Below, piece by piece: positions 56,982-64,000 of a stretch of DNA of 64,000 nucleotides (positions are counted from its first letter, which is position 1; every line of letters begins with the position of its first letter). Both the position numbers and the translations under genes were made by a program. The notes under the pieces were generated by a model. That model made no database searches and was not told the origin of the DNA. It was given only the letters and a program-made list of their open reading frames with translations. The stretch lies in the NCBI GenBank assembly GCA_023023105.1, contig CP083824.1:1240001-1304000 (forward strand), in the 5' to 3' direction. The stretch is from Enterobacter ludwigii (GTDB lineage: Bacteria > Pseudomonadota > Gammaproteobacteria > Enterobacterales > Enterobacteriaceae).

Positions 56982-57010
56982 CTTGTCCGTTGATAATTAG
57001 CTTTGGTTAA

Positions 57011-57029
57011 AATAAAACAATGTTTCATT
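57011..57029. promoter_or_regulatory. KdgR-like operator 1
   Basis: AATAAAACAATGTTTCATT fits the consensus AATRAAAYRNNRTTTYATT I recall for KdgR at nearly all positions; 30 bp upstream of the transporter start. Confidence 0.75.
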
Positions 57030-57076
57030 TCATTTTATGGACTGGTGATGGAGGTGTTTATGATCTTGATCTCAGT

Positions 57077-57095
57077 TTTGAAACAATATTTCATT
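57077..57095. promoter_or_regulatory. KdgR-like operator 2
   Basis: TTTGAAACAATATTTCATT, a symmetric match to the same consensus, 48 bp downstream of operator 1. The tandem arrangement suggests cooperative repression of the divergent genes. Confidence 0.7.
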
Positions 57096-57388
57096 TTGTT
57101 TGGTTTAGGTGATTGGAAGAGGATTCTGTTTGTTTTTATTAACTGTTTTATAAGTAAATAAATCTTAAATTTATGTGATGAATAATTCATGGGAGGTTTT
57201 TATTTTACAATTTCAATTATTAAAACTATGTTTTGATAATTTTTACGATCACGATCTTGTTTATGAAAAAATGTTCGTGATTTTAATTTGTAGATAAATA
57301 TGATTCTCGAAAATTGCGGGTTGATGGCTGTTGATTTTATTTGTTTATGGCAATGAGTTTTCTTTTCTTAAAAGGATGAAGGTCTGTT

Positions 57389-58144
57389 ATGCAAAAAAAT
57401 CCATTACGTTTTCTGATTCTCTTCGCTGCCGGGCTGCCGCTGGCGAGCCATGCGCTAACGTTTGATGTCCGGGGCGGCTATAAAACCGGGAGCCACTCCT
57501 ATGAGTCGCGGTATAAGATCAGTGAGAGCTGGGCTAACGGCTGGTGGGCAAGCGCGGAGATGGATAATAAAAACAATAAAAATAACGGAAAGGGTACAAA
57601 TGGTTCCGATAAGTCCGACAGTGCTCACTCTTTTGGTGACAGCACAACTGACTATAACGAGATAGAGACTAATTATACCTGGCGGTTTGCCGATAAGTGG
57701 AATCTACAACCCGGGGGGATTTACCACTGGAGCAGTAAAGGCACTCAGATTCGTCCCTATATCAGGGTCAACTATCTACCCGGAGCTGACTGGAGTCTCG
57801 GTTTGCGTTACCGATACGATTATAATACTTATGAGACTGTTAACGATGAGGGAGAGTCACATCGCGACAGCGTTAATCGTCTCGACATCTTTGTGGGTTA
57901 TAAATTTAATCGCGAATGGAGTTTCTTATATCAGGGCACAGCATATAAGCATGCCAATGAGGATTACACCTATAAAAATAATAAAACCTGGGCAACTGAG
58001 AATGCATTTACACTGCGGTATAAGTGGAACGAATGGTTTAGTCCCTATGTTGAATACGACTATTTAGATCAGCAGGGCTACTACGAAGGTGAGGATAATG
58101 TCTCTGAGTCGCGCTATCGCATTGGTATGACGTTTACGCTTTAA
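57389..58144 (+). CDS. KdgM-family oligouronide porin
   Basis: 251 aa. Signal peptide MQKNPLRFLILFAAGLPLASHA then a 12-stranded barrel typical of KdgM/NanC: LTFDVRGGYKTGSHSYESRYK at the mature N-terminus, repeated aromatic strands, and final YRIGMTFTL. A long Asn/Lys/Gly/Ser/Asp-rich loop (about residues 60-90) should be extracellular. It would take oligouronides across the outer membrane. Divergent from the lyase operon; KdgM is repressed by KdgR in pectinolytic species. Confidence 0.9.
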   Translation: MQKNPLRFLILFAAGLPLASHALTFDVRGGYKTGSHSYESRYKISESWANGWWASAEMDNKNNKNNGKGTNGSDKSDSAHSFGDSTTDYNEIETNYTWRFADKWNLQPGGIYHWSSKGTQIRPYIRVNYLPGADWSLGLRYRYDYNTYETVNDEGESHRDSVNRLDIFVGYKFNREWSFLYQGTAYKHANEDYTYKNNKTWATENAFTLRYKWNEWFSPYVEYDYLDQQGYYEGEDNVSESRYRIGMTFTL

Positions 58145-58161
58145 ACGCGATTATTACCCTG

Positions 58162-58187
58162 AAAACCCGGTTTAGCACCGGGTTTTT
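58162..58187. terminator. Bidirectional terminator between the porin gene and mngR
   Basis: AAACCCGG/CCGGGTTT stem with a 7-nt loop, A-rich on one side and T-rich on the other, in a convergent gap. Confidence 0.85.
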
Positions 58188-58202
58188 GTCATTCATGTAC
58201 GT

Positions 58203-58919
58203 TTAGTGTCTACGTTTCGCTACTAGCGTAAATTTGTAGTCATCACTTTTGAAGGTATTACGGCTGTATTCAAATACGCGTCCATCACTGAGATAGCCGC
58301 GGGAGATTTTTTCGAGGACAGGTTTTGCCGCATCGATCCCCAGTGCATTCACGACCTCGGCAGAGGGCATCACGGGAATGACCTCCTGCTCACTGCGGTC
58401 GATAACCATCTTTTTAATCTGTTCGATGTAATGATATTTGGAGTTTTCCATCACGGCCCAGGTGAGGTCGTCGAACATCGCCAGCGGCATCCATGTCTCT
58501 TCCAGATTCACAGGTTTTTGCTTAATAAAACGCACGCGTTTGATATGCCAGACGTTGTCATCAGGGCGAATGTTCAGCTTTTCCGCGAGTTTCTCATCCG
58601 CTTTGATCACTTCGAATGTTTTTACGTCGCTATGGGTATCAACATTTCGATCCGCCAGTTTTTCGTAAAATCCGGTGAGTTGATAAATGTCGTAATTAAC
58701 GCGCTCCTCTTTGACGTAGGAGCCGCTGCCCTGAATGCTCTCGATAATGTGCTCTTCGGTGAGCAGTTTCAGCGCCTGTCTCACCGTTACCCGACTCACG
58801 CTAAAGGCGTCCTGCAGACTGGATTCCGTTGGTAACGCATCACCAGGTTTTAACTCACCGGCGTTGATTTGCTCGCGAAGCGCATCGGCTATCTGTCGGT
58901 ACATCGGTTTGTTGCCCAT
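58203..58919 (-). CDS. mngR: GntR/HutC-family repressor MngR
   Basis: 238 aa. The N-terminal winged helix (PMYRQIADALREQINAGELKPGDALPTE...VSRVTVRQAL) and C-terminal UTRA domain match E. coli MngR (FarR). It represses mngAB; mannosylglycerate or a derivative is the probable inducer. Divergent from mngA across 171 bp. Confidence 0.95.
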   Translation of the reverse strand: MGNKPMYRQIADALREQINAGELKPGDALPTESSLQDAFSVSRVTVRQALKLLTEEHIIESIQGSGSYVKEERVNYDIYQLTGFYEKLADRNVDTHSDVKTFEVIKADEKLAEKLNIRPDDNVWHIKRVRFIKQKPVNLEETWMPLAMFDDLTWAVMENSKYHYIEQIKKMVIDRSEQEVIPVMPSAEVVNALGIDAAKPVLEKISRGYLSDGRVFEYSRNTFKSDDYKFTLVAKRRH

Positions 58920-58968
58920 ATCATCTGCCTTTCTAATACCTTTTAACGGAATTATGCCCTCAGACTAA

Positions 58969-58989
58969 AATTTGTAAACAATACAAATT
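58969..58989. promoter_or_regulatory. Candidate MngR operator
   Basis: AATTTGTA-N5-TACAAATT is a perfect inverted repeat with 8-bp arms in the mngR-mngA gap. A half-site TACAAATA follows at 58993. GntR-family operators typically look like this. Confidence 0.7.
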
Positions 58990-59008
58990 AAATACAAATA
59001 ATGTTTTT

Positions 59009-59029
59009 TAGGTGAAAGTGATCACATAA
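59009..59029. promoter_or_regulatory. Candidate CRP site upstream of mngA
   Basis: GGTGA-N6-TCACA (59011-59026), one mismatch from consensus, 65-80 nt before the mngA start, as expected for a catabolite-controlled PTS operon. Confidence 0.65.
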
Positions 59030-59090
59030 ATGTATTATTTTGTCTGCCACACTCGATCCCGAACAATAACCATTGAGTGTGAGGATCTTT

Positions 59091-61007
59091 ATGGACCTGA
59101 CGACCCTGACCCACCCCAGCGCAGTCTGCGTGCTGGCGCGGTATACCAGCCGTGATGAGGCAATACGCCAGCTCACTCAGCGGCTGGTGGCACTGGGCAA
59201 AATTGCGGACGGCGAGACATTTTTGACCGACGTCTTTCATCGGGAATCACTTGGCCCTACCGCGCTGGGAGAAGGCCTGGCGGTACCGCATGGCAAATCT
59301 GGCGCAGTGAAAGACGCCGCTTTTGCGGTGGCAACATTACGGGAGCCGCTGGCCTGGGAAGGCGTTGATGGCCCGGAAAACGTCGAGCTGATTGTCCTGC
59401 TCGCCATTCCCCCGGCTGAGGCGAGCTCAACGCATATTCAGGTGTTAACCGAGCTGACGTCTCGCCTGGCGGATGATGCCCTCCGGGCGCGGGTGATGGC
59501 GGCAACCACGGCAGAAGCGCTGCTTGCCGCGTTAAATGATGCGCCACAGGATGAAGACGTTATCGCGTCAGAAGATGCGCCCACTGTTGTCTGTGTGACG
59601 GCGTGTCCGGCCGGGATTGCGCACACCTACATGGCTGCTGAGTACCTTGAAAAAGCCGGGCGCAAACTCGGCGTGAACGTGGTGGTTGAAAAACAGGGGG
59701 CGAACGGCATTGAAGGACGCCTTACCCCTGAGCAACTGCAGGAGGCTCGCGCCTGTATTTTTGCGACAGAGGTGGCTATCAAGGAAAGTGAGCGTTTTCA
59801 GGGGATTCCCTCGCTATCAGTGCCTGTCGCGGAACCGCTGCGACATGCTGAGGCGTTGATTGAGCGCGCGCTCGCATTACAGCCCTCACCGGTGGCGCGC
59901 CCTGTGCAAACAGAAACTGAGGCGAGAAAGAGCGTTAAAACGGAACTCAAGCAGGCGCTTCTCAGCGGGATCTCCTTTGCAGTGCCGCTTATTGTCGCCG
60001 GGGGCACTGTGCTGGCCGTCGCAGTGTTACTGGCGCAGATCTTTGGACTGCAGCATCTGTTCGATCAGGAAAATTCGTGGCTGTGGATGTACCGCAAACT
60101 CGGCGGCGGCATGCTCGGCATTTTGATGGTGCCTGTGCTGGCAGCCTACACCGCGTACTCGCTTGCGGATAAACCCGCGCTGGCTCCAGGCTTCGCTGCC
60201 GGTCTTGCTGCCAACATGATCGGTTCAGGTTTTTTGGGGGCGATTGCAGGTGGTTTGATTGCGGGTTATCTGATGCGTTGGGTGAAGAACCATATTCGTC
60301 TCAATAATCGCTACAACGGTTTCTTAACCTATTACCTCTACCCGGTTCTCGGTGTGCTGGGCGCGGGCAGCCTGATGCTGTTTGTGATTGGCGAGCCGGT
60401 GGCATGGCTGAACAACTCTCTGACGGCCTGGCTTAACGGTCTATCCGGCGCCAATGCGCTATTGCTCGGTACGCTCCTCGGTTTTATGTGTTCGTTCGAT
60501 CTGGGCGGGCCTGTCAATAAAGCAGCGTACGCATTCTGTCTGGGGGCAATGACCAACGGTGTATATGGCCCTTACGCCATTTTTGCCTCTGTAAAAATGG
60601 TATCGGCCTTTACCGTCACGGCGTCAACGATGCTGGCCCCGCACCTCTTCAAACAGTTTGAAATCGAAACCGGTAAATCAACGTGGCTTCTCGGGCTGGC
60701 GGGTATCACAGAAGGGGCGATCCCAATGGCGATTGAAGATCCTGTCCGGGTTATTGGTTCGTTTGTGCTTGGATCGATGGCAACGGGCGCAATAGTGGGT
60801 GCGATGGGGATCGGGTTGTCTACGCCAGGGGCGGGTATTTTCTCCCTCTTTTTACTTCATGACGCAGGGCTGGGTGGTGTGGCCGCTGCGGCAGGCTGGT
60901 TCGCTGCGGCATTGGCAGGTACCACCCTCTCTACGCTCGTTTTGCTGTTCTGGCGACGTCAGGCCGTCAGAAAGGGCAAATACATAACAGAAGACGTTAC
61001 GCCTTAA
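59091..61007 (+). CDS. mngA: 2-O-alpha-mannosyl-D-glycerate PTS enzyme EIIABC
   Basis: 638 aa fructose-family PTS permease. The EIIA domain has phospho-His67 (AVPHGKS), the EIIB domain phospho-Cys172 (VCVTACPAGIAHT), and the C-terminal half is the membrane EIIC. It imports the compatible solute mannosylglycerate as the 6-phosphate. ATG 59091 with GAGGA 5-6 nt upstream is preferred to an upstream TTG. mngB follows after 22 nt. Confidence 0.97.
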   Translation: MDLTTLTHPSAVCVLARYTSRDEAIRQLTQRLVALGKIADGETFLTDVFHRESLGPTALGEGLAVPHGKSGAVKDAAFAVATLREPLAWEGVDGPENVELIVLLAIPPAEASSTHIQVLTELTSRLADDALRARVMAATTAEALLAALNDAPQDEDVIASEDAPTVVCVTACPAGIAHTYMAAEYLEKAGRKLGVNVVVEKQGANGIEGRLTPEQLQEARACIFATEVAIKESERFQGIPSLSVPVAEPLRHAEALIERALALQPSPVARPVQTETEARKSVKTELKQALLSGISFAVPLIVAGGTVLAVAVLLAQIFGLQHLFDQENSWLWMYRKLGGGMLGILMVPVLAAYTAYSLADKPALAPGFAAGLAANMIGSGFLGAIAGGLIAGYLMRWVKNHIRLNNRYNGFLTYYLYPVLGVLGAGSLMLFVIGEPVAWLNNSLTAWLNGLSGANALLLGTLLGFMCSFDLGGPVNKAAYAFCLGAMTNGVYGPYAIFASVKMVSAFTVTASTMLAPHLFKQFEIETGKSTWLLGLAGITEGAIPMAIEDPVRVIGSFVLGSMATGAIVGAMGIGLSTPGAGIFSLFLLHDAGLGGVAAAAGWFAAALAGTTLSTLVLLFWRRQAVRKGKYITEDVTP

Positions 61008-61029
61008 AACTCACTAACAGGAAACGAAG

Positions 61030-63663
61030 ATGAAAGCTGTATCTCGCGTTCATATTACGCCGCATATGCACTGGGACCGTGAGTGGTACTTCACCACCGA
61101 GGAGTCGCGTATTCTTCTGGTCAATAATATGGAAGAGATCCTGACCCGCCTCGAACAGGATGACGAATATAAATATTATGTCCTTGATGGACAGACGGCG
61201 GTACTGGAGGATTACTTCGCCGTGGTGCCTGAAAACCGGCCACGGGTGAAGGCGCTGGTCGAGCGTGGAAAGCTGATTATCGGTCCGTGGTATACCCAGA
61301 CCGATACCACGATTGTCAGCGGTGAGTCGATTGTCCGTAACCTGATGTACGGCATTCGCGACTGTATGGCGTTCGGCGAGCCGATGAAAATCGGTTATCT
61401 GCCGGACTCGTTTGGTATGTCCGGGCAACTTCCGCATATCTACAACGGGTTTGGCATCACCCGTGCCCTGTTCTGGCGTGGGTGTTCTGAACGTCACGGA
61501 ACCGATAAAACCGAGTTTTTATGGCAGAGTACAGACGGCAGTGAAGTGACGACACAGGTGCTGCCGTTGGGCTACGCGATTGGTAAGTACTTACCGGAGG
61601 ACGAAGCCGGGCTGCGAAAACGGCTCGACAGCTATTTTGAGGTGCTGGAAAACGCCTCCGTCACCAAAGAGATTTTGCTGCCTAACGGTCACGACCAGAT
61701 GCCATTACAGCAGAATATTTTTGCGGTGATGGATAAGCTTCGTGAAATCTATCCGCAGCGTCAATTTGTAATGAGTCGGTTTGAGGACGTCTTTGAACAT
61801 ATTGAGGCACGCCGTGGGGAGTTGGCGACGCTGAAAGGGGAGTTTATTGACGGGAAATACATGCGCGTGCACCGGACAATCGGCTCGACACGCATGGACA
61901 TCAAAATCGCCCATGCGCGCATTGAGAACAAAATCGTCAACATCCTTGAGCCGCTGGCGACGCTCGCCTGGGCGCTGGGCTTCGACTATCACCACGGTTT
62001 ACTGGAAAAAATGTGGAAAGAGATCCTCAAAAACCACGCTCACGATAGCATCGGCTGCTGCTGCAGCGACAAGGTGCATCGAGAGATTGTCTCCCGGTTC
62101 GAACTGGCCGAAGACATGGCCGATAACCTGTCGCGTTTCTATATGCGCAAGATTGTCGACAACATGCCGCAAAGTGATACCGATAAGCTGGTCATGTTCA
62201 ACCTGATGCCCTGGCCGCGTGAAGAGGTGATGAACACTATGATACGTCTGCGCGCCAGCCAGTTCCGTCTGCTTGATGAGAAAGGCAATGAGATCCCTTA
62301 TTTCATCCGCAGCGCGTGCGAGCTCGACCCGGGTCTTATTGACCGGCAGATTGTCCATTATGGCAATTACGAACCGTTTATGGAGTTTGATATTCAGCTT
62401 AGCCAGATACTGCCGTCGATGGGCTACCGTACGCTGTTTATCGAACCTAACGTGGCGGGGAAGGTGCTCTCTCCGATGGAAAACACCGAATCCCTGCTTG
62501 AAAACGCCTTCTGGCAGATTGACTTAAATGACGACGGTACGCTGCGCCTGCGCGACAAAGAAACCGGGCTTATTTATGACCGCGTACTGGAAATCGAAGA
62601 GAGCTCTGATGATGGCGATGAATACGACTACTCGCCTTCTCGGGAAGAGTGGAGACTCACTTCAGCACAGGGCGAGCACGAAGTTGAGGTGGTGCATGAG
62701 GGTTGGCGGAGCAGGGCGATAATCCATCATCGGCTCGCCGTTCCGGCAAATCTGGCCGAGCGTTCGGCGCGTCAGCGAAAGGGGTCTCTTGACGTAGCGT
62801 TTGAAGTCACTCTCACGCACAACAGCAGGCGCATTGATGTTGACGTGCGTCTGGATAATCAGGCAGATGATCACCGTGTACGGGTGCTCATCCCTACGCC
62901 ATTTACCACGCAAGAGGTGCTGTCTGATACGCAGTTTGGTTCGATCACCCGCCCGGTACAGGACCCGGCGATGGAAAACTGGCAGGAAGAGGGCTGGAAA
63001 GAAGCGCCGGTGCCCGTCTGGAATCTACTGAACTACGCCGTTCTTCGGGAAAGGCGAAACGGACTTGCGCTGTTCACTGAGGGTCTGCGCGAATTTGAGG
63101 TAGTGGGTGAGAACAAAAAAGCCTTTGCCTTGACCCTACTGCGCGGCGTGGGATTACTCGGCAAGGAGGATCTGTTGTTGCGGCCAGGCAGGCCGTCGGG
63201 TATCAAACTGCCCGTTCCTGACTCTCAGGTGCGCGGCCGGTTAACCTGTCGTTTTAGCCTGTTCAGTTTCAGTGGAACGCCGGAAAACGCGGGTGTCGCG
63301 CAGCAGGCCAAATCGTGGTTAACGCCCGTGCAGTGCTACAACAAAATTCCCTGGGATGCGATGAAACTGAATTGTTCGTCGTTTACCACGCCGGAAAGTT
63401 ACAGTCTGTTAGCTCTTTCGCCCACGGGATGCGTGCTCAGTGCCCTCAAGAAGGCGGAAGATCGGGACGAGCTTATTCTTCGCCTGTTCAACCCCTCGGC
63501 GTTCAGCGCATGTGACACGACGTTATCCGTGAACCCGACGGTGAAACGGTGCTGCGAGACGGATATGAATGAACGGATAACGGGCAGGGAAGAGGAGCAG
63601 GGCATTGTAGGGGCGTTTAGACCCGGAGAGTCGCGCACTTTTAGCTTCCTTATCGACCGATAG
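61030..63663 (+). CDS. mngB: Mannosylglycerate hydrolase (GH38 alpha-mannosidase)
   Basis: 877 aa. [13 protein letters not shown] at residues 8-20 is the metal-binding N-terminal signature, and [12 protein letters not shown] (Asp126) holds the likely catalytic nucleophile. It hydrolyses 2-O-(6-P-mannosyl)-D-glycerate to mannose-6-P and glycerate. Second gene of mngAB, with its own terminator. Confidence 0.97.
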   Translation: MKAVSRVHITPHMHWDREWYFTTEESRILLVNNMEEILTRLEQDDEYKYYVLDGQTAVLEDYFAVVPENRPRVKALVERGKLIIGPWYTQTDTTIVSGESIVRNLMYGIRDCMAFGEPMKIGYLPDSFGMSGQLPHIYNGFGITRALFWRGCSERHGTDKTEFLWQSTDGSEVTTQVLPLGYAIGKYLPEDEAGLRKRLDSYFEVLENASVTKEILLPNGHDQMPLQQNIFAVMDKLREIYPQRQFVMSRFEDVFEHIEARRGELATLKGEFIDGKYMRVHRTIGSTRMDIKIAHARIENKIVNILEPLATLAWALGFDYHHGLLEKMWKEILKNHAHDSIGCCCSDKVHREIVSRFELAEDMADNLSRFYMRKIVDNMPQSDTDKLVMFNLMPWPREEVMNTMIRLRASQFRLLDEKGNEIPYFIRSACELDPGLIDRQIVHYGNYEPFMEFDIQLSQILPSMGYRTLFIEPNVAGKVLSPMENTESLLENAFWQIDLNDDGTLRLRDKETGLIYDRVLEIEESSDDGDEYDYSPSREEWRLTSAQGEHEVEVVHEGWRSRAIIHHRLAVPANLAERSARQRKGSLDVAFEVTLTHNSRRIDVDVRLDNQADDHRVRVLIPTPFTTQEVLSDTQFGSITRPVQDPAMENWQEEGWKEAPVPVWNLLNYAVLRERRNGLALFTEGLREFEVVGENKKAFALTLLRGVGLLGKEDLLLRPGRPSGIKLPVPDSQVRGRLTCRFSLFSFSGTPENAGVAQQAKSWLTPVQCYNKIPWDAMKLNCSSFTTPESYSLLALSPTGCVLSALKKAEDRDELILRLFNPSAFSACDTTLSVNPTVKRCCETDMNERITGREEEQGIVGAFRPGESRTFSFLIDR

Positions 63664-63676
63664 CGGTGATGCCTGA

Positions 63677-63704
63677 AAAGGCCACAGGTAATGTGGCCTT
63701 TTAC
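63677..63704 (+). terminator. mngAB terminator
   Basis: AAAGGCCACA...TGTGGCCTTTT hairpin with a short loop and T-run, right after the mngB stop. Confidence 0.88.
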
Positions 63705-64000
63705 ACTAAATAGTTACGGTGCGGTGTTAACTTATGGGGTAATAAAAGTGAATTAAATGTAATTTTGCGGTATTGCAGAAGAAAAATGGAAAAATAATTA
63801 GGGAAGACTATCCTTTAGTGTTTGCCTCTTTGTGAAATGGCATTGTTCCGCTGCGTTAATTAAAATCACTTCTGTTCATATTTTTCCCGTCTTCGATAAC
63901 CAATTACACTTTTGAATGCACATGTCATTAACAAGAATTTCACCATTCTTACCATGATTAAACATGGTTAACATTGAGGTTTGTTTTTGATTTAAATCAA
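63705..64000 (+). promoter_or_regulatory. Upstream region expected for cydA, with FNR-type palindrome
   Basis: About 300 nt with no ORF, AT-rich. It ends at TTGATTTAAATCAA (63987-64000), a perfect match to the FNR consensus TTGAT-N4-ATCAA. In E. coli cydABX follows mngB and is controlled by FNR and ArcA; the coding sequence is outside the window. GTTAAC/ATTAA-type stretches could be ArcA boxes. Confidence 0.65.

Larger units (their letters stand above)
56982..57388. promoter_or_regulatory. Divergent control region of the uronate locus
   Basis: 407 nt, strongly AT-rich, between the MFS gene and the kdgM-like porin. It holds two clear KdgR-like palindromes (57011-57029, 57077-57095) and a weaker one at 57219-57237 (ATTAAAACTATGTTTTGAT). 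A TGTGATGAATAATTCAT element near 57176-57192 could be a CRP site. No ORF. Confidence 0.65.

Noticed and set aside
52119..58144. Recent phage- or transposon-mediated insertion of the uronate island
   Set aside because: No transposase, no tRNA-associated att duplication and no target-site repeat at either edge; the island may be old or ancestral, with loss in E. coli.
1..64000. CRISPR array, insertion sequence, integron or prophage
   Set aside because: No regularly spaced direct repeats, no transposase or integrase ORF and no flanking att-like duplication around the tRNA operon were found.

Overview
The window is chromosomal DNA of an enterobacterium, most probably Enterobacter or a close relative such as Leclercia or Lelliottia. 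Nearly every gene has an obvious Escherichia coli orthologue in the order of the E. coli 15-17 minute region: ybeZ, miaB, ubiF, a seven-tRNA operon, asnB, nagDCAB/nagE, glnS, chiPQ, fur, fldA, ybfE, ybfF, seqA, pgm, potE-speF, kdpEDCBAF, ybfA, phr, ybgI, pxpBCA, nei, gltA, sdhCDAB, sucABCD, mngRAB and the cydA upstream region. Protein identities are high but not E. coli level, and one non-coding repeat occurs twice in opposite orientations. No insertion sequence, prophage, CRISPR array or rRNA gene is present.

Layout. 1-6.3 kb: a 3'-truncated ybeZ (minus), miaB (minus), ubiF (plus), the metT-leuW-glnU-glnW-metU-glnV-glnX tRNA operon (minus) behind a promoter with a GC-rich discriminator, and asnB (minus). 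6.4-12.9 kb: the amino-sugar regulon, nagBACD facing nagE across a shared NagC/CRP control region. 13-22 kb: glnS, chitoporin chiPQ with a perfect ChiX-pairing segment at its ribosome binding site, fur with its small upstream ORF uof, fldA, ybfE, ybfF, and the seqA-pgm operon. 22-34 kb: the ornithine decarboxylase operon speF-potE behind the arrest-peptide ORF speFL, then the kdp potassium-ATPase and sensor genes. 34-40.4 kb: ybfA, a structured RNA with a 35-codon ORF, phr, ybgI, the 5-oxoprolinase genes pxpBCA, and nei. 40.4-52.1 kb: TCA-cycle genes gltA (minus) and sdhCDAB-sucABCD (plus), ending in a probable SdhX small RNA.

52.1-58.2 kb is the main accessory region. Between sucD and mngR, which are adjacent in E. 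coli K-12 as I remember it, lies a compact uronate-polymer utilisation locus: a KdgM-type outer-membrane porin, a periplasmic PL5-type lyase, an ACS-family inner-membrane transporter, a cytoplasmic heparinase II/III-fold lyase and a KdgF cupin. The divergent promoter region carries KdgR-like operators. Together these would import, cleave and linearise oligouronides; the later steps (KduI/KduD or DEH reductase, KdgK, Eda) must be encoded elsewhere. 58.2-63.7 kb holds the mannosyl-D-glycerate regulator, PTS transporter and alpha-mannosidase (mngR, mngA, mngB). The window ends at a perfect FNR-type palindrome upstream of where cydAB is expected.

The best candidates for something under-described are the structured small-ORF RNA at about 34.55-34.98 kb, which may be a RyfA/TimP-like toxin locus, and the substrate of the uronate locus. 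Most of the rest is well-known enterobacterial core. Names rest on recognition of protein sequences; no database search was run.
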